From Spirochaetia bacterium (GTDB taxonomy: Bacteria; Spirochaetota; Spirochaetia; Treponematales; Treponemataceae): 32,800 bases of DNA. This document shows, in pieces, positions 25,068-32,278 of the stretch. Position 1 is the stretch's first letter; each line of letters begins with the position of its first letter. The stretch is from positions 1-32,800 of the forward strand of contig CAAGGF010000128.1 in the NCBI GenBank assembly GCA_900769325.1, in the 5' to 3' direction. A program made the translations under genes and the position numbers. The notes beneath the pieces are model-generated. The model was not told the origin of the DNA, made no database searches, and was given only the letters and a program-made list of their open reading frames with translations.

Positions 25068-25096
25068 AGTATAATAAATTATAAATATAAAATCAA
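25068..25096 (-). promoter_or_regulatory. Promoter of the AbiE operon
   Basis: Minus-strand TTGATT (25091-25096, inside the right repeat copy), a 17-bp spacer, then TATACT (25068-25073, in cassette DNA). Its geometry is identical to the cobW-type promoter, which uses the same -35 in the left copy. The leader is about 31 nt. Confidence 0.65.
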
Positions 25097-25133
25097 ATGC
25101 CTTGATTCATTCCTTGTTTTTAAATGAGTTTTA
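25089..25133. repeat. 45-bp direct repeat, right copy
   Basis: Perfect match to 23597-23641. It holds the leftward -35 TTGATT for AbiE and the rightward -35 TTGTTT (25114-25119) for the Wzi-like gene. It contains the dyad AATCAA-(5)-TTGATT (25091-25107), a possible AbiEi binding site. Confidence 0.95.
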
Positions 25134-25142
25134 TTCTAAGAT
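25114..25142 (+). promoter_or_regulatory. Promoter of the Wzi-like gene, possibly leaderless
   Basis: TTGTTT (25114-25119, within the repeat), a 17-bp spacer, TAAGAT (25137-25142, outside it), then 6 nt to the ATG at 25149. The GAAGGC before the ATG is too close to act as a normal ribosome site. Confidence 0.5.
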
Positions 25143-25148
25143 GAAGGC

Positions 25149-26822
25149 ATGAAAAAAAATCAGTTTGTTTGTACAGTTTTATTCAGTTTGTGTTGTACTT
25201 TGTTTTCGCAGGAAGCGTTAAAATCAATCGAAGAAGAATATTACGACTTTTTAAGCCTTCAAGGCATTACAGAACGACCGTACCTCAACTACAGAACATT
25301 AAGCGATTCTGAATGGAACATAAAAAATCAGGAAGAAAATGAAAATCCTTTGCACCCGTGGGAAGGCTTAAACCTCGGCACTAAAAAAACATTAAAAAAA
25401 GAACTTTTCAATCAAACAAACTGGTTTTTAAAAGGCATCAATAATTCAGTAAACCTGAAAATCTACGGTCCAGAATGGTTCAACAGTTACAATACAACAG
25501 CCCCTTACGGACAGAACGACGGTGCCTTATGGCAGGGAAAAGGCTACAATTCTTCACTTACGGCAGGAGTCCGCCTTGAAGCATTAGGATTTGAAATTAC
25601 GCTAAAACCGCAGATTTGTTTCAGTCAGAATTTGGAGTTTGAGCATCTTCCTGGAGCATACGACAGTGAATACAGTTATTTCTATAAAGAAGGCGGAAAC
25701 ATAGATTTTGTCCAGCGTTTCGGAGACAAGCCTTTCTGGACATTCGATTTAGGAGATACAGAAATCAGATGGTCACTATATAATTTTACAATCGGATTTG
25801 GAACACAAAGTCCATGGCTTGGTCCTGCATTTTTAAATCCGATGCTTGGAAGCAACAATGCCCCGTCTTATCCTAAATTCGACATAGGACTTAGAAAAAC
25901 AAAAATCGTCATTCCTGGAATAAACTGGCATTTCGGAGATATCGAAGCACGCCTTTGGACAGGACTTTTAAAAGAATCAGACTATTTTGACAACAATTCA
26001 GAAAACAACAAAAATATGCTGAATGCCCTTTCAATTTCATTTGCACCATCTTTCATTCCGGGGCTTACAATTGGATTAAACAGAATCTTCCTTACAAAAT
26101 GGAAAGCAGAAAACTTAAAATACATCGGAAGGCTTTTTACACTTTCACGCTCAAACGATGTAACAGGAGAAGGAGAAGATCAAAAGTTCTCAATTACGGC
26201 TGACTTCTGTTTTCCTAAAATAGGTTTTGAAGTCTATGGAGAATTCGGAAGAGATGACTTTTCTTCTGATGAAACATCAAATCCTTTTCATACAGCAATT
26301 TACACAATCGGTGCAAAACAGATTATTCCTCTCCCGGTTCAGTGGCTGAAATTTCAGCTTCTTTTTGAATGGAATAATTTTGAAATGAGCCAGGACTTCC
26401 AGATGCAATGGCAGTACAAAGGTTATTATTCACATGGAAAAATTAGTCAGGGATATACAAATAAAGGACAAATTCTTGGAGCCGGTTCAGGTTCTTTTGG
26501 AAACAGCCAGTTTTTAGGATTAAAAGCATATTTTCCAAAAGGTTCAGCAATGTTCTTCTTCCACAGACACTGTCCTGACAATAATTACATATACAATAAA
26601 ACAGTAGGAAAACCTATCACTTCAAATTCCCCTGAATACGACCAATACTATGCTTCTTTTATGACCTACAGAACATTCAGTTTATCAGGGAATTATTTTA
26701 TCACAAATAATTTTATACTTGACGGAGAAATTGCATACACAATCATAAATAATAATTATTATAACAAAAACAATGACAAACAAAATTTTAGATTTACACT
26801 CACTGTAAAATATAATTTTTAA
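25149..26822 (+). CDS. Wzi-family capsule-assembly outer-membrane protein
   Basis: A 557-aa protein with a signal peptide (MKKNQ, then a hydrophobic core, cut near LFS-QE at 20). An N-terminal soluble part and a long run of amphipathic strands follow, ending in LTVKYNF, with the terminal Phe of outer-membrane barrels. It fits the 'capsule assembly Wzi' family: PGAYDSEYSYFY, an aromatic-rich LGPAFLNPML segment, PKIGFEVYGEFGRDDF, and HGKISQGYTNKGQILGAGSGSFGNS. Wzi-type barrels anchor or organise surface polysaccharide. The genes that follow encode glycosyltransferases and a flippase, which supports this role. The promoter is supplied partly by the right 45-bp repeat. Family assignment is by pattern recognition, not alignment. 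Confidence 0.75.
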   Translation: MKKNQFVCTVLFSLCCTLFSQEALKSIEEEYYDFLSLQGITERPYLNYRTLSDSEWNIKNQEENENPLHPWEGLNLGTKKTLKKELFNQTNWFLKGINNSVNLKIYGPEWFNSYNTTAPYGQNDGALWQGKGYNSSLTAGVRLEALGFEITLKPQICFSQNLEFEHLPGAYDSEYSYFYKEGGNIDFVQRFGDKPFWTFDLGDTEIRWSLYNFTIGFGTQSPWLGPAFLNPMLGSNNAPSYPKFDIGLRKTKIVIPGINWHFGDIEARLWTGLLKESDYFDNNSENNKNMLNALSISFAPSFIPGLTIGLNRIFLTKWKAENLKYIGRLFTLSRSNDVTGEGEDQKFSITADFCFPKIGFEVYGEFGRDDFSSDETSNPFHTAIYTIGAKQIIPLPVQWLKFQLLFEWNNFEMSQDFQMQWQYKGYYSHGKISQGYTNKGQILGAGSGSFGNSQFLGLKAYFPKGSAMFFFHRHCPDNNYIYNKTVGKPITSNSPEYDQYYASFMTYRTFSLSGNYFITNNFILDGEIAYTIINNNYYNKNNDKQNFRFTLTVKYNF

Positions 26823-26839
26823 AAAAGAGCGGGAATATT

Positions 26840-27031
26840 ATGTGGGAAAAAAATCTATCCAAAAGTTCAAACAAAAGAACCGTATGGGATTATTATTGTA
26901 TAAATTGCAACAGTTTTCTTGGAAGCACAGAACCAGGTGAATCACATCGGTATGAAAGAGGAGGTATCTGTCCATACTGCAAAAAAGATATTAATAAAAA
27001 GGAAGATACAAAGGTATCAAAAAATATATAA
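26840..27031 (+). CDS. Small zinc-ribbon protein
   Basis: A 63-aa protein with two CxxC knuckles (Cys20/Cys23 and Cys44/Cys47: YYCINCNSF ... GICPYCKKD) that should bind one zinc, followed by a Lys-rich tail. It starts 17 bp after the Wzi-like gene with a GGGAA-type site, so it is probably co-transcribed. Function unknown. The complete ribbon pattern makes a chance reading frame unlikely despite the short length. Confidence 0.65.
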   Translation: MWEKNLSKSSNKRTVWDYYCINCNSFLGSTEPGESHRYERGGICPYCKKDINKKEDTKVSKNI

Positions 27032-27062
27032 AATTATACGAAATTAATATCATAAAGTTTAT

Positions 27063-27959
27063 CTAACTATTGATATATATTTTATAATCATTATAAGCCT
27101 GAAACAAAATTTTTAAATGCTTAACAGGATGAATCGTATTAATACAATAATCTATAAAAAATTTAGTTAAATATTTTTTATAGGCTTTTTTATATTCTGG
27201 ATATTTTTTCATTTGAATCATTTTGTTTCTAAAAACATAGAAATATCTGAAATCAGAATATATCGGCATTAATTTTGGAATAATTGTAAACTTTTTTTTC
27301 TCGCCAAAACATTGATTTAAAACAATAGATGGAAAAATAGCAATTTTCTTATTTTTATTTATTATCCTATGACAGAAATCAGAATCAACTTCTTCAATAA
27401 ATAGAAATTCATCAAAACCGTTTAATTCTGCCCACATAGAAAGATTTATGATATTTCCGCTAGCAATTGTAAATGTTTTATATTCTAATTCAGGTCTTAC
27501 AACTTCCTTATGTGGAATAAAAAAACGTTTTATAGGACGAAGAACTTTAATTCTAAATAATTTTATATAGTCAATATATTCATTCAAATTTTTAATTTCT
27601 GTACCAAATGAAACAATATCTGTATTATTTTTATATTTGTTAAATAACTGTACATAATTCTTTATCATTTCAAAATCAAAATTTGAATCTTGATCTAAAG
27701 TCATAACCCAATCAAAACCATCATTTTTTGCCTGTTGACAGCCTTTATTTTGAGCTCCTCCAATTCCCCCATTATTTTTATTCTGAATATAAACAGAATT
27801 TGATATAAATTTACAAATATCAGAATTATCATTCTGAGAATTATCAACAATATATAACTTATTAAAAAAATCAGAATATGTTGAAATATTAAATAAAATT
27901 GTATCTAATCCTAAATCTTTTGGATTATACCAAATTATTACCGCAGCTATTTTTTCCAT
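27063..27959 (-). CDS. Glycosyltransferase family 2 (rhamnosyltransferase-like)
   Basis: A 298-aa GT-A-fold transferase. Visible are the start AAVIIWYNP, the nucleotide aspartate in YIVDNSQND (Asp39), NNGGIGGAQNKG and the metal-binding LDQDS (Asp89, Asp91). The acceptor-side segment FLFIEEVDSDFCHRII follows. The C-terminal basic/hydrophobic tail (RNKMIQMKKYPEYKKAY ... IHPVKHLK) is typical of rhamnosyltransferases in O-antigen or capsule clusters. It should add a sugar, possibly rhamnose, to a lipid-linked glycan at the cytoplasmic membrane. Its start overlaps the flippase gene by 35 bp. The DNA is markedly more A/T-rich than the metabolic genes to the left, as for the rest of this block. Confidence 0.87.
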   Translation of the reverse strand: MEKIAAVIIWYNPKDLGLDTILFNISTYSDFFNKLYIVDNSQNDNSDICKFISNSVYIQNKNNGGIGGAQNKGCQQAKNDGFDWVMTLDQDSNFDFEMIKNYVQLFNKYKNNTDIVSFGTEIKNLNEYIDYIKLFRIKVLRPIKRFFIPHKEVVRPELEYKTFTIASGNIINLSMWAELNGFDEFLFIEEVDSDFCHRIINKNKKIAIFPSIVLNQCFGEKKKFTIIPKLMPIYSDFRYFYVFRNKMIQMKKYPEYKKAYKKYLTKFFIDYCINTIHPVKHLKILFQAYNDYKIYINS

Positions 27960-29403
27960 TTTTTATTATCTTACCTTTTATTAAATTAAAATATTCCATA
28001 AAATATTTATTTTTACATAAACAAAGAGAAATTACATAAACAATGATTCCAACAAATACAGAGAAAAATATTTTTAATAAGATATGATTTAACAAATAAC
28101 ACACTAAAATAACACTCATTGACATGAAAAATGTTGAAATTAAAGTTTGTAATAAAGTTATGAGATTATTTTTATTTATAATATATTTTCTTAAATAAAT
28201 AACCTGAAAACCAGTAACAAAAGTTTCTGCACATAAAGTTCCAATAGCAGCACCAAAAGAGCCATAAAGAGGAATCAATAAGAAATTTAATATTAAATTA
28301 GAACAAGCACCAATAATATATGAAATCAAAGAAATTTTTTCTTTGTTCATTACAGGTAAAATTTTAGAACCTGCTATACTGGCAATTGATATTATATAAA
28401 TAATTGGTGTCATTATTTGCATAGATTTAACAGAAGCAATATATTCTTTTCCACTTAAAAATAAAGTAACTGGTTCTGCTAATAAAAAAAGCCCTGCTGC
28501 CAAAGGTATTGAAAGTAATGTAATAATTGAAAATGATTTATCAAATAAATTTTGAAAATTTACATAATCTTTGTTTTTAATGTAAATTGAAAATCTTGGA
28601 AGTAAAACGCCTGTTATTGCAACAATAAGAGATAAAATCATGTGGTTTAATTTTGTTGCAGCAGAATAATATCCAACCTCTACATCAGTAGATAAAAATC
28701 CAAGCATTGATGTATCAAGCATTGTATATATACTTGTTGCAACAGTCATTCCGAAAAATATAAAAATTGGTTTTATATGTTTTTTTAAATTAAGTTCAAC
28801 TTTAACTTGTAAATTTATAAATTTTCTGCAATAAAAAAAATTACATATATTAGAACCCACCGAAGAAATAAGTCCAAAAATCACATACCACAATATATCT
28901 TCTTTTGTTTTTACAAAAATAAATAAAATTAACAAACTTATGATTTGAAAAATAACAGATCTAATCGTTATATATTTAAATTCTTCTAACGCAGAATAAA
29001 ACCAATCCAATCCTAAAGTTGTAAATAAAATTCTTATGCTTGAAATTAATAATAAAAGTGTGTATTGATTAAATTTAGGAACAACTAATAAAAAAATAAA
29101 AAATATAAAATAAGAAATAAAACTGGAAATCAAATTAATTAAAACTATTTCTTTAAAGAATGTAATAAGTTCTATTTTATTATCCCTGACTTTAGCAGCT
29201 TCTCTAGTTGCATAAGTAGAAATTCCTAGCCCTGCCAACATCACAAAATATGAAACGATTGAATTTGCAAAATTAACTTTTCCTATTCCTTCTGGAGTTA
29301 AAATTCTTGATGCATAAGGAAATGTTATAATAGGAAAAACTAAAGTCATAAATGCTTTAAAAAAAGAATAAAACGCATTTTTTTTAAGAGATTTTTCAGC
29401 CAA
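27925..29403 (-). CDS. Wzx-type polysaccharide flippase
   Basis: A 492-aa integral membrane protein of the MVF/MATE-like superfamily, with 12-14 hydrophobic segments. The N-terminus SLKKNAFYSFFKAFMTLVFPIITFPYASRILTPEGIGKVNFANS is a classic flippase start. It should move undecaprenyl-linked repeat units across the inner membrane for surface polysaccharide. The start is TTG at 29403, with AAGGA 9-10 nt upstream. The first ATG is 18 codons in and would remove part of the first helix. A TATAAT lies about 26 bp upstream. The gene overlaps GT2 by 35 bp, so the two are translated from one message. Codon use is very A/T-rich. Confidence 0.9.
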   Translation of the reverse strand: MAEKSLKKNAFYSFFKAFMTLVFPIITFPYASRILTPEGIGKVNFANSIVSYFVMLAGLGISTYATREAAKVRDNKIELITFFKEIVLINLISSFISYFIFFIFLLVVPKFNQYTLLLLISSIRILFTTLGLDWFYSALEEFKYITIRSVIFQIISLLILFIFVKTKEDILWYVIFGLISSVGSNICNFFYCRKFINLQVKVELNLKKHIKPIFIFFGMTVATSIYTMLDTSMLGFLSTDVEVGYYSAATKLNHMILSLIVAITGVLLPRFSIYIKNKDYVNFQNLFDKSFSIITLLSIPLAAGLFLLAEPVTLFLSGKEYIASVKSMQIMTPIIYIISIASIAGSKILPVMNKEKISLISYIIGACSNLILNFLLIPLYGSFGAAIGTLCAETFVTGFQVIYLRKYIINKNNLITLLQTLISTFFMSMSVILVCYLLNHILLKIFFSVFVGIIVYVISLCLCKNKYFMEYFNLIKGKIIKNGKNSCGNNLV

Positions 29404-29428
29404 ATTATTAATTCCTTTTTTATTCTAA

Positions 29429-29457
29429 ATTATACACTTTATTTCGCTTAAATTCTA
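29429..29457 (-). promoter_or_regulatory. Promoter of wzx-GT2
   Basis: Minus-strand TATAAT (29429-29434), preceded after 17 bp by TAGAAT (29452-29457), part of GTAGAATTTAAG (29447-29458). The same 12-mer precedes a TATAAT upstream of the last glycosyltransferase (31786-31797). Confidence 0.5.
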
Positions 29458-29498
29458 CCTGTACTTTATGTATAGAATTTCTTCTAATATTTTTATAT

Positions 29499-29504
29499 TA
29501 TAAT
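29499..29504 (+). promoter_or_regulatory. -10 of the GT4 gene
   Basis: Perfect TATAAT, about 24 bp before the ATG at 29528, with AGGA in between as ribosome site. No clear -35 at 17 bp; a TAGAATTT (29473-29480) lies further upstream. It diverges from the wzx promoter. Confidence 0.45.
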
Positions 29505-29527
29505 AAAAACAATTATTAGGAAAAATT

Positions 29528-30709
29528 ATGAATTCTAAAATAAGAAAAATTGGTATTTATATATGGGAATTGCCTTATCGCTATGGTGGAACAGAATCAT
29601 GTGCAATCAAATTTGCATGGGTTCTTCAAAATATATTTCCAAATGCAAAAATAAAATTCGTATCGGAAGTATACAACAAAAAAGATTACACTTCTGATAA
29701 AGACATCATAAATCGTCTAAATTATTTATCAGGATTAACATTAAATCCTGAACAAACAGGTTTAAAACCAGTATTTTGCTCTAAGAAAAACAAAATCTCC
29801 AGAAAAATAATGTATTCAAAAATACAAAATTCATCAAAAGATTTTGATTTATTTTTTTATTGCTCTAGAGGAAATTTTCATTTCAAGGCTAAAAAAAATA
29901 TTGCAATTATACATTTTCCCGTTTTACCAATCGTAAGAGAAAAAAAGAAAGAAAATAAATTTGACATTCCTTTTTATACCAAAATAAAAGATTCCAAATA
30001 TGCAAAATCTTACGATTTATTTCTGCCAAATTCAAAATTTTCAGAAAACTGGCTAAAAAAAATCAGACCAGATATCGATTCAAAAAAAATCATCCAATTG
30101 TATCACCCAGTTTTACCAATAACCTATAAAAATGAAAAAAAAGAAAATGCTATATTAGCCTGCAGCAGAATTGAAAAAACAAAAAAACTTGAGGCACTTA
30201 TTACAGCATTTAAAAAATCAGAATATCTATCTCAAAATTATAAATTGTGGATTGCTGGTAACAAAGATAAAGATAATCCGGCATATTGTGAAACATTACA
30301 AAAACTTGCCAAAGGCTCTAACATCACTTTTTATATCAGCATAAAACATGAAGAACTGACAGAATTATATAATAAAGCGACTTTTTTTTGGCATAGTAAA
30401 GGTTTTGAAGTAAATGAAGAAACTGAGCCAGAAAATTTAGAACATTTCGGAATGACTACAGTTGAAGCTATGAGCGCTGGTTGTATTCCAATAGTAATTA
30501 ACAAAGGTGGACAGCCAGAAATTGTAACAGAAGGAACAGGATTCTGCTGGAATACATTAGACGAACTTATTAAGCAAACTGAAAATATTGCAAAATTATC
30601 TGAAAATGAAATTCAAGCGTATTCAAAATCAGCCATAAAAAGAAGCAAAGACTTTAATATGGAAAAATTTCAAACAGATTTAACAAAAATTTTATCAACA
30701 ATATTATAA
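29528..30709 (+). CDS. Glycosyltransferase family 4
   Basis: A 393-aa GT-B-fold retaining transferase. The N-terminal acceptor domain has YRYGGTESCAIKFA. The C-terminal donor domain has ILACSRIEKTKKLEALITAFKK, LWIAGNKDKDN, and the E-x7-E type segment HFGMTTVEAMSAGCIPIVINKGGQPEIV. This last block closely resembles ALG11/mannosyltransferase-like GT4 enzymes. It should transfer an activated sugar in the surface-glycan pathway; the sugar is unknown. Leader AGGA about 7 nt before the ATG. It is divergent from wzx and converges on the next transferase with a 6-bp overlap of the 3' ends. Confidence 0.88.
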   Translation: MNSKIRKIGIYIWELPYRYGGTESCAIKFAWVLQNIFPNAKIKFVSEVYNKKDYTSDKDIINRLNYLSGLTLNPEQTGLKPVFCSKKNKISRKIMYSKIQNSSKDFDLFFYCSRGNFHFKAKKNIAIIHFPVLPIVREKKKENKFDIPFYTKIKDSKYAKSYDLFLPNSKFSENWLKKIRPDIDSKKIIQLYHPVLPITYKNEKKENAILACSRIEKTKKLEALITAFKKSEYLSQNYKLWIAGNKDKDNPAYCETLQKLAKGSNITFYISIKHEELTELYNKATFFWHSKGFEVNEETEPENLEHFGMTTVEAMSAGCIPIVINKGGQPEIVTEGTGFCWNTLDELIKQTENIAKLSENEIQAYSKSAIKRSKDFNMEKFQTDLTKILSTIL

Positions 30710-31738
30710 TGTTTCTTGCAATATTTTACTGATTATTTCAAGACTATGTTCTTTGTTTATATATTCATATAATTTCATGCCTTTTTCAAATAATGAATTT
30801 GGATTTTTAAGATAATCATTATAGGCATTTAAAATCTGTTCTTTCAATTTTAGAACATGGTCTGCTTCGTCAGTATATGAATATGAATAGAACAGAGTTG
30901 TGTCACTAAAATCAGAAACCGTACCAATCATCGAAGTAATAAAGGTTCTCTTTGCACTACATGCCAAAATTACTGAACCAGAATTCAAAGTTGTTTGATT
31001 ATCATAAGGTAAAATCACGATTGAGGATTGCTGAATTAATGAAATTATTTCATCATCACTTATGTATTTTAATTCAAGCTTAATATACGGGCAATTTTCA
31101 GCAAGTTTGATTAAATACTCTTTATATTCAGGCTTTTTTACATTACCGGCAATAAGTAATTCAGCTTTATCATCAGGCAAATCTTTAAAAACTTTTATTA
31201 AAGTATCAATATTCTTATAAGGTCTGATAGAACCAAAGAAAAGAGCTTTAAATTTACTCGTATCAATTTTTGATTCAGAAACCTTATACGCTCCAATATA
31301 ATTTGGATGAGGTAAAAATAATAATTTATCTTTCCAAATATTTTCATTTCTTACTAATGATTTTAAAACAAACTTAGAATCAGAACAAAGACATATTATT
31401 TTATAACTTTTTTTCACAAGAACTTTCATCATTCTGACAGCCCATTTTGCATTATCATCATGAGGAATTTTATTATTCAATACCCATAAAATTTTTATTC
31501 CATGTAATTTAAATTTTAATAATCTAAAATACCTTCCCCAAAAACATATAAAATAAAAACCCCATTTTTTTTGAATATCCTCAAAAAAATTTAATACTAG
31601 ATAATCTGTCTTAGATAAATTTTCATTCAATTCCTTTTCAGAAAAATTATTAAATCCCGCAATTTCTGCTGCTTTTTTAAACTGATAAATCGATTTATTT
31701 GCATTTAAAGATTCTGGAAGCCATGCAATATTTTTCAT
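30704..31738 (-). CDS. Glycosyltransferase (GT4/GumK-like)
   Basis: A 344-aa GT-B-fold protein. The N-terminal half has the acceptor-domain segment KILWVLNNKIPHDDNAKWAVRMMKVL. The C-terminal half has the donor-domain mark ALFFGSIRPYKNIDTLIKVFKDL, AELLIAGNVKKPEY and SIVILPYDNQTTLNSGSVILACSAKRTFI, where the usual EAM/GxP donor loop is weakly kept. I chose the ATG at 31738 (GGAAA 5-7 nt upstream) over a GTG at 31777 and an ATG at 31753, which lack ribosome sites. It completes the polysaccharide block as a separately promoted unit. Sugar and linkage cannot be inferred. Confidence 0.8.
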   Translation of the reverse strand: MKNIAWLPESLNANKSIYQFKKAAEIAGFNNFSEKELNENLSKTDYLVLNFFEDIQKKWGFYFICFWGRYFRLLKFKLHGIKILWVLNNKIPHDDNAKWAVRMMKVLVKKSYKIICLCSDSKFVLKSLVRNENIWKDKLLFLPHPNYIGAYKVSESKIDTSKFKALFFGSIRPYKNIDTLIKVFKDLPDDKAELLIAGNVKKPEYKEYLIKLAENCPYIKLELKYISDDEIISLIQQSSIVILPYDNQTTLNSGSVILACSAKRTFITSMIGTVSDFSDTTLFYSYSYTDEADHVLKLKEQILNAYNDYLKNPNSLFEKGMKLYEYINKEHSLEIISKILQETL

Positions 31739-31768
31739 TTTATTTCCAACCATTCTTGAGATAACATA

Positions 31769-31797
31769 ATTATACACAAAATCCTCTTAAATTCTAC
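31769..31797 (-). promoter_or_regulatory. Promoter of the GT4/GumK-like gene
   Basis: Minus-strand TATAAT (31769-31774) preceded by GTAGAATTTAAG (31786-31797), the same 12-mer as at wzx. Spacer between TAGAAT and TATAAT is 16 bp here and 17 bp at wzx. Leader about 24 nt. Confidence 0.5.
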
Positions 31798-32278
31798 TAT
31801 TCAAATCTTCCTGCAACAACAACAATTTTTCTTAATCCCCTTATAAACAACAAACGAAGATATAATTAATTTTTTTCATCAAACTGTCCTTTAAAATAAT
31901 TTCTAATTTTCAATCATCAATAATTCTTACTATAAAAGCCATTCAAAATTACGCTGACAGCCTTAAAAGATTGTTCAAAAAAAGTACATCTGATTCATTT
32001 CCACAAGACAAACAAAATTCAGTAGATTTTTATAATCCGGGTGGCTTTTTGCTTGCTTCGACTTCGCTCAAGCAATCAAAAACCAGGCTTTCCAGGGTTC
32101 CGCTTTCGCTCCATTCCTACGCTTTCGCTTCGGAACTGTCTTACGCCAGCCCTTCCAATCCTTGCCACAAACAAAAAAATTCAATTTTTTTAAACTTTTT
32201 TTCTCGTTTTTTTGCCGAAAGTGCCACTTTAACGCATATATATATTATGAAGAAAAAAATCTAAATATGAGAGGAAAA
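31798..32278. other. Non-coding region before the Rpn gene
   Basis: About 480 bp with no gene I can support. The left part (to about 32030) is A/T-rich and featureless. The middle holds the G/C-rich block described separately. The right end has an AT-repeat (TATATATATTAT, 32236-32247) that could serve as a -10 for the Rpn gene. Confidence 0.6.
32038..32165. repeat. G/C-rich structured intergenic block
   Basis: Composition shifts sharply here from the A/T-rich surroundings. It holds the perfect stem TTGCTTG / CAAGCAA (32049-32055, 32069-32075). A second stem, GTTCCG / CGGAAC (32097-32102, 32131-32136), encloses two near-identical CGCTTTCGCT units (32101-32110, 32120-32129). It resembles the degenerate TTCGCTTTCGCT-type repeats scattered in gut-bacterial genomes. 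It encodes only a low-complexity reading frame I do not accept as a gene. Confidence 0.5.

Larger units (their letters stand above)
23642..25133. mobile_element. AbiE toxin-antitoxin cassette with one flanking repeat copy
   Basis: About 1.45 kb of unique sequence holding only the AbiEii and AbiEi genes, bounded by the perfect 45-bp direct repeat. No transposase, integrase or terminal inverted repeat is present. Removing the segment between the repeats would leave one repeat copy and a divergent intergenic region of about 160 bp between the cobW-type gene and the Wzi-like gene, with both promoters intact. I infer an insertion, possibly by recombination at the repeat; the mechanism is not visible. 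Confidence 0.6.

Noticed and set aside
23597..25133. 45-bp repeats as a minimal CRISPR array or ordinary transposon target duplication
   Set aside because: Only two copies 1.49 kb apart around coding genes, so not CRISPR. No transposase or terminal inverted repeats, and the duplication is too long for known transposons.
31971..32264. 97-codon plus-strand reading frame in the region before the Rpn gene
   Set aside because: It runs through the structured G/C-rich repeat block, gives a Ser/Leu-rich low-complexity product, has no ribosome site and resembles spurious proteins predicted from such repeats.
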